This document shows positions 55,521-64,000 of a DNA stretch of 64,000 nt, piece by piece (position 1 is the stretch's first letter; each line of letters opens with the position of its first letter). Position numbers and translations under genes: made by a program. The notes under the pieces are model-generated. The model saw only the letters and a program-made list of their open reading frames with translations, was not told where the DNA came from and did not search any database. This DNA is from Mytilus trossulus (Eukaryota > Mollusca > Bivalvia > Mytilida > Mytilidae), in contig NC_086382.1 in assembly GCF_036588685.1 (NCBI RefSeq), positions 61,212,987 to 61,276,986 of the forward strand, written 5' to 3'.

Positions 55521-55755
55521 CTACACATACAATATAAGGTCAATGTCAGAAAAATATAAAATGTTTTTATACTGCAACTAGTTGTGTTTATTTTATATAA
55601 AATATTGTAACAAAGCTCTATTGTGTACGATGTCAATTTCATCATGGCACACTTTCTCCACAATCAGAGGTCCATGAAAGGATGAAAATAAGTCTTTTGT
55701 TTGTGTTACGATTTGAATAGAAATCAATTTATCAATTTATGTGGCAGTACAAAAG

Positions 55756-55982
55756 CAATATTAGGTCAATGTCAGAAAAATATAAACTTTTATTGTGCTT
55801 GGCGCAAAACTGGGGAAGGGCCCGGTAGAACCTCGTCCTTCCCCAGTTTCTTAGCCTCATACAAAAAATATGTATGAGACTGCGAAACTGGGATAGGGCA
55901 AGATTTTACTGCGCCCTTCCTTTCCCCAGTTTTATTCAGAATACTAAACAGTTTATATCTTTATGACATTGACCTAATATTG
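55756..55982. mobile_element. nested palindromic foldback element
   Basis: The outer arms CAATATTAGGTCAATGTCA (55756 onward) and their complement end at 55982. Inside are inverted AAACTGGGGAAGG / CCTTTCCCCAGTTTT and a central CTCATACAAAA...TATGTATGAG. A partial outer-arm copy also sits at about 55530. Confidence 0.7.
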
Positions 55983-56328
55983 TTATTTTCTTACTGTAAC
56001 CTAAATTAAAATTGATTTTTAAATCGTAACTGTTATATATTATTAGCATGAATATCAAACTGTTTGTATCCCTTAATGAACCCCTGATTGCGGAAAAAGT
56101 ATTGCATGATGAAATTGACATTGCATAAAATATAGAAATCAACGACAACAGAAGCCCGCAATGAACGGTGTTTTAATCTTTTGCTGACGACAACCTCCAA
56201 CTCTACTAGGACCAGGATTTTTTAAGGTAAAAAGTTACGAAATATATCAAGGTAGTTCACATTTCATTTGGTTAGTATGGTGATCACGAAATCAAATAAC
56301 GTGTTCAAACTTGGGGCATTTTAGTTGC

Positions 56329-56489
56329 AGTGGCGGATCTAGGAATTTTCATAAGTGGGGGCCCACTGACTGACATAAGAGGGGGCCCGCTCCAGTCACG
56401 CTTCAGTGATTCCCTATATAAGCAACCAAATTTTTTCCCAAAAAGGGGGGCCCGGGCCCCCTGCCCCCCCCCCCCTAAATCCGCCTCTG
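56329..56489. mobile_element. GC-rich MITE/SINE-like element with GGCGGAT ends
   Basis: The ends AGTGGCGGATCT and AATCCGCCTCTGA are short inverted repeats around a G/C-homopolymer-rich body ('GGGGGCCCACTGACTGACAT', 'CAGTGATTCCCTATATAAGC'). I recognise this as a very widespread invertebrate repeat. The open frames here belong to it. Confidence 0.6.
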
Positions 56490-56559
56490 AGTTGGTTGCA
56501 GAACATGTACGTCCTGGGACAACTCGGACCGTCTAAAAAGACAGCTAGGACCATCTATA

Positions 56560-56730
56560 ATGACACTCAGACAAAGACAAAAGGAACATGTTTACTAAGT
56601 TTAAAGTTGATTGGACTTCAACTTCATTAAAAACTACCTCGACCACGAACGTTTATCTGAAGTGGGACAGACAGATGGAGGAGTGCACTCACAGACCAGA
56701 AAACATAATGCCCATAATTGAGGCATACAA
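56560..56730 (+). repeat. mollusc dispersed repeat ('TTGATTGGACTTCAACTTCA')
   Basis: 'AAGTTGATTGGACTTCAACT', 'AAAACTACCTCGACCACGAA' and 'AAGTGGGACAGACAGATGG', ending in 'AACATAATGCCCATAA'. The sister copy is at 2980-3160. Confidence 0.6.
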
Positions 56731-57399
56731 AATTGTAAAATAACAACTTTAGAAAATTATGTATCAAGTATATAGCAGCAAAATAGGCTGGAAAGGGCTA
56801 AAGAGAAAAACAGTATCAGCGAATACATTGGTTGACAGAAAATTAGACTTTGAAATAAATAAATAAATAAAAGATTTAAGGAAAAATAACGAGTCTGATG
56901 AGAAATATCTAAATTAATACTTCTTTTTTATTCCAATTTTGAGTATATGCAAAATTATAACGTAAGCATTACATTTGCCTCAATGTAGTTACTGCCCTGT
57001 AATAAAAGTGAGGTATGTGTACACAATATAGCTCAAGTTAAATGAAACCCTTTTTCAGACATTTCAAGTATAATTTAAATAATATTAATAATTTTATTAT
57101 CTGAACTTTTCGGAAGTGGTTCACGACTTTTTTTTGGGAAAAAATGAATTTTATGAAGAATCTGTTGTCATCTAATACTTTCGAATAGACCTGCAGTTTA
57201 TTTTCAATGCATTGTAAGTCAGGTTATGTATTTTGAAACTACCACAGAACAAACCATTTATTTTTGAGATTATCAAGGTCCCCCCCCCCCAGAATATTAA
57301 ACAGTTGCCTCCTTAGAAGGACACTATTTGGACAACTAGCTGGATAAATAATAAAACACACGGACAATAACAATAAACACCTCCTGCCACCTCCCCCTT

Positions 57400-58680
57400 T
57401 TAACCCCAAAAATTAATTGATTTTCCACACGAGTTTAAATTGATTGATTGTTAGTTGTTTGCTTTTAACGTCAAGCGACTAATATTTCATATATAGTTTA
57501 GACAAGACGCGAAATTTAAAGTCATGTACGAAAAATGTATACAATACCATAACAAGTAAGGAGATGTGGTATGACTGCCAATTTGGCAACTATAAACTGG
57601 AGATCAATGAAGTAATATTATCAATTATAACCAACCGTGCGGCCTTTGACAAAAGATGACAAATACCCATACTGTATATCAGTTATAAAAGGCCACGACA
57701 AAAAAAAAATGTGAAAAAATTAAGACGAAATAAACTAACGGCCTAAGGGACGACATCAAAAAACTTACCCAAATTTACCAAATTAATGAAAGTTGTTAAA
57801 AAATGAATATAAAGGGCAATAACTCCTAAAGGGGTCAATTGACCAGTTCGGTGATGTTGACTTATATGTATATCTTAATTTGCTGAACATTAATGCTATT
57901 TGCAGTTTATCTCTATATATGATAGCATTCAAGATATTAACCAAAAACGGCTAAATTTCTTTAAAAATTACCAATTGGGGGACAGCAACCAACCAACCAG
58001 TTGTACAATTCATATGAAAATTTTAGAGCAGATATATGAAAATACACTTTAATAATGATTTTGGCTCAGTTTGGTTGAGTTTCAGAATAGAAGATTTTTG
58101 TAAAAAATTTACGAAAAATTGGTAAAAACATGACTATTAAGTGCAATAACTCCTTAAGGGATCAACTTACCATTTCAATCATGTTATTTTTGTGTAGATC
58201 TTACTTTGGTGAACATAATGGCTGTTTACAGTTGATCTCTATCTATAATAATTTTCAAGATAATAACAGAAAACGGACAAAATTTTCTTAAAATTACCAA
58301 TTCAGGGACAGTAACCCAACAACCCATTGTCCGATTCATCTGAAAATTTCAGGGCAGATAGATCTTGACCTAGTTAACAATTTTACCCCTTGTCAGATTT
58401 GCTCTGAATGCTTTGGTTTCAGAGTGATAAGCCAAAATATTCATTTAACCCCTATGTTCTATTTTTAGCCATGGAGGCCATCTTGGTTTACTTAGTTTGG
58501 TTAGTTTGGCGGGTCACCGGACACAATTTTTAAACTAGATACCCCAATGATGGTTGTGGCTAAGTTTGGTTAAATTTGGCTCAGTAGTTTCAGAGGAGAA
58601 AATTTGTTTATAAGTTGACGACGGACGCTCAAAATTCGGATTTGTGGACATATTTTTCCTGTCGACAGGAATACATAACT
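57400..58680. repeat. mollusc dispersed repeat block with internal 320-bp duplication
   Basis: Begins with an inverted tail-repeat end ('GATGTGGTATGACTGCCAAT', 57560-57740). Then two related segments, 57808-58060 and 58135-58395, each have 'GGCAATAACTCCT' or 'TGCAATAACTCCT', 'AAAATTACCAATT', 'GACAG(C/T)AACC' and 'CAGATA'. The second ends 'AGATAGATCTTGACCTAGTT'. No gene. Confidence 0.6.
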
Positions 58681-59038
58681 TTTTTGTATTAAAAGATAAA
58701 CAGATACACATAATCTGTTTTATGTTAAATTATTTGTAAATTCTGTTTTATATATAAAATGTTCTTTAAATGTGTGCAATTATTGGGTTTTTTCTTCAAA
58801 TAATCCATATTTTTTTAACGAAACTTTACTTTTGAACACTATTTTTATTTGTTTTTTTAAACTGAAAAAAGTTTTAAATGTCTCAATATCTATATTATTT
58901 CTTTTTATTAAACATAATTTATAAACTCTGCACTTTCCCTCTTTTTTGCCAAATTGAGTCCTGTTACCAGGAAATGGTAAACATATGGTGTATTTTTTTG
59001 TTAAGCTCATGTGGCTCTATTGAACTAATAAAGTTTAA

Positions 59039-59339
59039 TTCCGCGGTCACACTAGGCAACGATCGCACTACGATCTGTGAAAAAATGCAAATGTTGACGA
59101 TCGTAGTGCGATCTTGAAGATCACAGTAAGGTCGAATCACGGTCGTGGTGAGGTCTTAAAGTTCGCATCAGCGTATACAGCAGTTGGACATGTTCAAAGC
59201 AATCGTGGTGGAATCAGGTATTAGTGAGTTCGCACTAAGGTCGTGGTAAGATCACAAAGGTCGCTGTATCATTATAGCGAGAGCGTAGTGAAAGCGTGAT
59301 TCTATTCGGAGAGACCAGTACCATAGTGTGGAAACGGAA
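59039..59339. mobile_element. 301-bp MITE-like element with internal hairpin
   Basis: The ends TTCCGCGGTCACACTA and (reverse strand) TTCCGTTTCCACACTA are imperfect inverted repeats. The interior has GATCGCACTACGATC (59061-59075) facing GATCGTAGTGCGATC (59099-59113), a 15-bp stem, and further TCGTGGT-type repeats. Confidence 0.65.
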
Positions 59340-60300
59340 CTGTACGGTTTTCTAATAATTTGGTCATTCGGGAGACTGTCAAATGGGGCCCCGACATTTG
59401 CAAATTAACAAGTTGTTGATGAAAATTTTATGAACTCTTATGTTACTATATATAGCTATGTAACGTTTCTGCTTCAAGTTTTGGTAGCTAAAATATTCTT
59501 ATAAAGAACCAATAAAATAATAAGAAAGCTATGTGCATCCAAACGTTTTCCTTAGAATAATGGAGCTCCATGTGAAACGATCAAATTTGTCACACAACAG
59601 CGATCAAAAATGTTTAAAAAAACATCGAAAAATGTCTAAAAAAAACATCGAAAAATCAATGTTTGCTACCTGAATTTCCACATGTACCTTTTCTGATATA
59701 TAGTCGTACCTGTCTGAAAGTTTTGAAGTCATTGTTACAGTAGAAATAAAAATATATTCATTTTCTCCATGTCGGATATTTTTATTGACTGTACAATCGC
59801 TTGCAAGTTTACTGTACAATCACTCTGAGCCTTCTTGGACAATATCTATGAGAAGAACATAAACCGTGTACTTTCTCTGCTGCCACATTCATGATTAGTT
59901 TATGTTTTTCGTGATACTTCTGTCATATAAATATTTATTAAAACTAAATATATATTTATGAACTATTGTCAAATATTGAAGCAAAACTAAAAGAGATAGG
60001 GCGATACGAAGACTTCATTTCCGTATTGAAATCCTTATATAATGGAATAATTACAGAACATGTTGCTTGTCATTTGTTACAAAATGTCAGAATGTTTAAT
60101 CTCAGTCAAACCAACTGTATGCAGAATAAATTTTGCAGTTCCATCGGATCCGGTGTTCACATTGTCAAGGGACTGTTTATATTTCAAGGCAGATGTTAAG
60201 ATTTTAATATGATTCCGCTGCATAATCTTATGTTTAATCAATGTTTTTTTTCTTCAACTTTTCGTCGTATCGCTGTCAATTTGTATTATATTCTTCCCTA
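59340..60300. other. no gene seen
   Basis: AT-rich. Contains duplicated 'AAAAAACATCGAAAAATG(T)' text at about 59615-59660 and a short 'GAGAAGAACATAAACCGTGT' piece (about 59850) like that at 395. A 77-codon frame at 59966 has no recognised family. Confidence 0.35.
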
Positions 60301-60309
60301 TACAGTTTT

Positions 60310-61245
60310 GAGTTATACAAGGAGATAACATAAGTCCTAACCTGTTTAAGATTTTCATCAATGACCTTCCTAACTATTTGGAAAAATCTCTAGACCATGT
60401 AAAATTAATAGGCATATTATCTCTTAATCCGTAAAAACTAGTACTTTATGTATGTTTTTGATCATGCTATTAGGCTTATTCTTCTCTATGGAAGTGAAAT
60501 TTGGAGCTCATGCAATCTCTTGATAGAACATTTAGACATGGAAACCAACTTATTTGCATGGAAAAAATTTATTCCAATTTAACTTGTGAAAAGCTACACA
60601 GTAAATTTTGTAAATTCTATTCTGGGTGTGCACAAATAATAACACAAATTGTGCAGCCTTATCTGAACTTAGTTGGTTTCCCCTGTACTTTTAAGTAGTG
60701 AGGTCTATTTTAAATTATTGGCTTAGACTAGAAAATTTAGACTAATTTACTTGATAACAAGATGCACACCAGCATTCAAATCTCTATGTTCTCAGTATAA
60801 ATCGTCATGGTATGGCTTTCTCCAGCACATTTTAAAAACTCTTCCTGGTTTTGCAAACCTATAAATGATGGGGGAAATATTTCAAATAATACCATCAGGA
60901 AAATATTGAAAGAGACGTGCATAAAAATTTTGGAAGGATCAACTGACCAAGAAATCAGAAGGAGAGCTCCGCACTTTAAATATGTGAAAGTTTAAGGATA
61001 ATTATGGTTTCTAAAAGTATCTATATTAATATCATAACAAAGTTTTAGCGTAGGAGATCATTTACAAAATTATTAAGGGTGTCATCTCACCATTTGCAGA
61101 TTGAAATAGAACGATACCAGGGTACTCCTGCAAACCTTAGACTATGTCGGCAATCTATTTCTGGTAATATTGAAAATGAAGTTCATTTTCTCTTGTTTTG
61201 CACAAAATATAACGAAGACAGACACCATTTATATCACATCTGAAG
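60310..61245 (+). pseudogene. non-LTR (LINE) retrotransposon remnant
   Basis: Decayed reverse-transcriptase text: VIQGDNISPNLFKIFIND and LPNYLEKSL (the conserved QGD...SP.LF..f.ND block before the catalytic box), then RLILLYGSEIWS, KLHSKFCKFYSG, SSWYGFLQHILKTLPGFANL and, at the C-terminal end, IERYQGTPANLRLCRQ with ENEVHFLLFCTKYNEDR, a Cys/His pattern seen at the ends of many LINE proteins. The catalytic FADD-like box is missing or deleted, and stops and frame changes are frequent. The LINE clade was not determined. Confidence 0.65.
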
Positions 61246-62035
61246 CATGTTCCAATTTCATTAACTTTAATTCCAAAAAGAAATTGCTAAGGCTGCTGTC
61301 TTGTGAGAACTCAACTGTATGAAAAGAGTTGTGTATATTCCTGGCTAAACACTGCACATAGCAGATTTATATTCCATGTTTCGCAAAATTAGCTATTGTT
61401 GTTATTTAAATAAAAAATTGTGTAGTGACATGATTCAGTTTCTCTCTTTATTTTGTTCATCTGCTTCTGACACGGGGAGGATTGTTGTTATTGCCTATCG
61501 CAATCAACAGTATATCATACAGCACCGTTCCTTCGGGGTCTCCTACATATGAACAAATTTCCATCTTTATTAATAATAATATAAGTTTGTTCAAACTTTA
61601 CTTTTATTGTGTTTTTTTTATTGGTGCATTGCTGGACATAGAAATAATAATGATAATAAAGAAGGAAGGGGGGAAAGTACTTTTAATGTCTTTTTGTTAT
61701 TTATACTATTTTCATTTGTCTATTATAATATCTGTCACGTTATAAAATGTACAATGTTTGTTGCATATTCTTTTATTATTGGTAATTGTGAATGCCCGCT
61801 ATGGGACCCTGATTGGAAACATAAAATATTTGATTTGTATTCAAATTTTAACGTTGTTGTCAATAAATATTTAATTGTTGCGAGAAATGTGCAATTTACT
61901 ATCATTGTCATAAACTCTAGATGCGGCAAATAGTTGAAAAGAAATTGATAAAATATATTTATAACCGCTAAACGAATCCCTATTGAGACAAACTCAACAA
62001 ACAGTTGTGAAAACAAATATGAATATATCTTAGAA
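61246..62035. other. no gene seen
   Basis: AT-rich. The overlapping plus- and minus-strand frames here (61482-62016) are hydrophobic, low in complexity and mutually exclusive; none shows a domain. Confidence 0.35.
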
Positions 62036-62040
62036 TGCTT

Positions 62041-62430
62041 TTAAAGTTACGGTCATCCTTCACAAATTACGGTCATCTTTTAGTCAATTACGGTCAGCCT
62101 TGTTATGAATCGGTGATCCTGTTACGGTCATCTTGATTATGATTTACGGTCATCTTAGCGATTTTTTTAAATCCAATTTCCTGTTTCATACACATTTCTC
62201 GGTAGAAATTTGTTGATTCCGTGTGAATCTTTTACAAATTTGCATCGTACCAAGGTATGCTTTGTAAAGAAAATGCTTTAGAAACACTTAAACAGACAAT
62301 ACAAATACTGACCTAATTTTTCATCCGACATCTTGGGATGACCGTGAATGCAGTTACGGTCATCAGTTTTACCCCAGTGATTCCTGAGACTACTATTAAC
62401 ACATGTTATAGTAGTCTCAGATTATTCGTA
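62041..62430. repeat. TTACGGTCATC short repeats plus stem-loop
   Basis: Degenerate about 21-bp repeats starting TTACGGTCATC at 62045-62160. Then GATGACCGT...ACGGTCATC in inverted orientation (62337-62364). Then a 13-bp stem, CTGAGACTACTAT / ATAGTAGTCTCAG (62384-62396 and 62408-62420). Confidence 0.6.
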
Positions 62431-62919
62431 TTTGACAAGTCAAGGCTTTAATCCCATAAATAAGTCTGTATGTTCTATAATTGTTAATTATTATCTACAT
62501 GTATGTGTTAATTTTTCTGTTATCCCTTATTTGAATTTTCTCACTCATTTAGAGAAATATTTGTTAAGTACAAGTAGTTTTGGTTTGTTAACTTATATAA
62601 ACTATGTTGTTATTTTTATGTGGCAGATTGGATTTAGTATTACACTGAGCAGTCTCAACTCTGTACAATTGTATTCCATGCTGAACTTATTAAATTATAC
62701 ATCGCGCTAACCAGAGTCGTCTTTTTGTTACAAGAGCTAGTCTCAGAGTCAGAGTCCGTACTGTTTATTGTGTGTGTGTGGTTCAAGACCAACACATTTC
62801 CCAGTCACAGATACACCCAGAATCTATTTGTGATAGCTGTCTTCCGTTGTTCATATTTAGTATATGCTGTGAACATTTAATTATTTTCAGCGTTTTTTTC
62901 TCGATTATGAGTGCCCTTT

Positions 62920-63860
62920 TTATTATGTTCACATGGTTCAGTAGTATAACAATTATGCTGAGCAATAACATCATAATGATCAGTAGAATAATCATTATAT
63001 TGTGCAGATCTGGTATTATATTCAGCACTTTAATCAATATACTTTTGTCTTTATATTCAGTACTTTTGAAAATATCTTCTGTCAACATCTTATTATATTA
63101 TGTAGATTTCTCATTATGGTGATTACAGAAACCGGAATATTCAGTGGTCAAACACACTTTTTATACGCCCGTCGTCTTAATTTAGACGGGACGTATTATG
63201 GTATACCGTTTTCCGTCCGTCTGTCCGTCCGTCGTCCACACTTCGGACAATAACTCAAAAACGCTTTCACCAATTTCCATGAAACTTAAGTGAATTGTTT
63301 ATATCTATTGGCGTAAACTCCCTTTCGTTTTTTTTTCAATTTCAGATTTTAAGTTTTGAATTTATGGGGCTTTATTCATAAAAAGGGGGGATTTTTAACA
63401 CTTCGGACAATAACTCAAAAAGGCTTTCACCAATGTCCATCAAACTTTGGTGAATTGTTTATATCTATTGATGTAAGCTCCCTTTCAATTTTTATAAATT
63501 TAACATTTCCGTGTTATGAATTAATTTTTATGCTTAAATAAGGGGGGATTTTTCAATTTTGGGACAATAACTAACACTTCCAAAAACAAGTTAAAAGAGC
63601 AACGGGCGTATCATGCGCTAAAGCGCAGCACTTTATTATCAGTGTTCGGTATTTTTGTGTTTTTACTCTTTTCTATTATCATTATGTTGAGTGAAATAAA
63701 TATTATGTTCTGTAGACTGATCATTATGTTCAGTAAAATAAATATTATGTTCAGTTCAAACAACTTTATGATCAGTGGTCAAAATGTTTTATGTTTGGTT
63801 CAAAAAATATTATACTAGGTGGTTTATCAATTACTTTCAGTGCTTTTTTTCATTATGTGG
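62920..63860. repeat. degenerate 21-23 bp 'ATTATGTTCAGT' repeats, interrupted
   Basis: Many variants of ATTATGTTCAGT at about 62920-63150 and again at 63690-63850 (for example 63684, 63705, 63726). The two parts are separated by the inverted-repeat element at 63161-63613. Noncoding. Confidence 0.55.
63161..63613. mobile_element. inverted-repeat element with internal 165-bp duplication
   Basis: The ends ATACGCCCGT (63164 onward) and ACGGGCGTAT (to 63611) are inverted. Inside, 'CACTTCGGACAATAACTCAA' occurs twice (63239 and 63400), each followed by 'GTGAATTGTTTATATCTATT'. A GCGCTAAAGCGC hairpin lies just to the right (63616-63627). A common mollusc repeat, noncoding. Confidence 0.65.
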
Positions 63861-64000
63861 TGGTGGTAGACTTCCGAAAATAACCGAAAACATGCATATT
63901 TTTTTTCGGGTTTATTTTCATACTGTCAACATGTCGTCTGCTATACAACGTGCTCTTGCAGAACTTAATCTGCAAATCTTTCAAATTAAAAAGTTTAAAG

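Noticed and set aside
56330..56630. Pro/Gly-rich ORFs of 68 and 74 codons
   Set aside because: They translate the GC-rich GGCGGAT-ended dispersed repeat.
58780..59010. 76-codon Lys-rich minus-strand ORF
   Set aside because: AT-rich translation overlapping another ORF on the other strand; no evidence of coding.
61482..62016. Overlapping hydrophobic ORFs on both strands
   Set aside because: AT-rich low-complexity frames without start context, domains or splice structure.

Overview
This is eukaryotic, AT-rich, intron-rich and very repeat-rich DNA. The dispersed repeats look like those of a bivalve mollusc, most likely a marine mussel (Mytilus or a close relative): the ACGCGCGTTTCGTC repeat, retroelement tails containing 'TTGTCTCATTGGCA', Penelope-like reverse-transcriptase fragments, and several palindromic inverted-repeat elements. 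The organism is an inference from remembered repeat vocabulary; no search was run. There are no bacterial-style operons, and most long open frames are chance or repeat-derived.

The only host genes I can support are DEG/ENaC-family cation-channel genes. Two complete paralogs lie head-to-tail on the minus strand. Gene A runs from 15774 to 3779 (8 exons, 475 aa) and gene B from 53091 to 21945 (8 exons, 476 aa). Both were assembled by eye from splice sites. They have the same exon number, the same intron phases and nearly the same exon lengths, so they arose by tandem duplication. Each encodes an N-terminal His-Gly gating motif, TM1 followed by a FP-(T/S)-(V/I)-TVCNLN segment, a cysteine-rich ectodomain with CDCPLPC, and a pore/TM2 exon with the GAS selectivity filter. 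A third, partial copy is represented by its last (pore/TM2) exon on the plus strand at 1007-1164. It converges tail-to-tail with gene A and is cut by the left edge of the window.

Layout: 1-1164 dispersed repeat and the end of gene C; 1165-3778 intergenic; 3779-15774 gene A, with foldback and retroelement debris in its introns; 15775-21944 intergenic, holding a nearly readable Penelope-like retroelement on the plus strand and a 107-bp tandem array; 21945-53091 gene B. Gene B intron 6 is about 16.1 kb and mostly filled by a seven-unit satellite with a monomer near 2 kb (27027-41239). Intron 7 carries a 1.5-kb TTA-flanked inverted-repeat element and a dead retroelement. Introns 1-3 carry a 3.3-kb inverted-repeat element, a nested retroelement and a TTAA-flanked MITE. 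The region 53092-64000 is the 5' side of gene B and holds no recognised gene: it has a 26-bp phase-locked tandem array, foldback elements, mollusc dispersed repeats, a dead LINE fragment and degenerate 21-23 bp repeats.

The most notable signal is in the satellite. Each unit carries a perfect direct repeat AGGTCA-5-AGGTCA (DR5), six of seven carry a perfect AGGTCA-1-AGGTCA (DR1), and six of seven carry the extended half-site TCAAGGTCA. This places a dense array of nuclear-receptor-type motifs inside a channel-gene intron. Whether they bind anything is untested.
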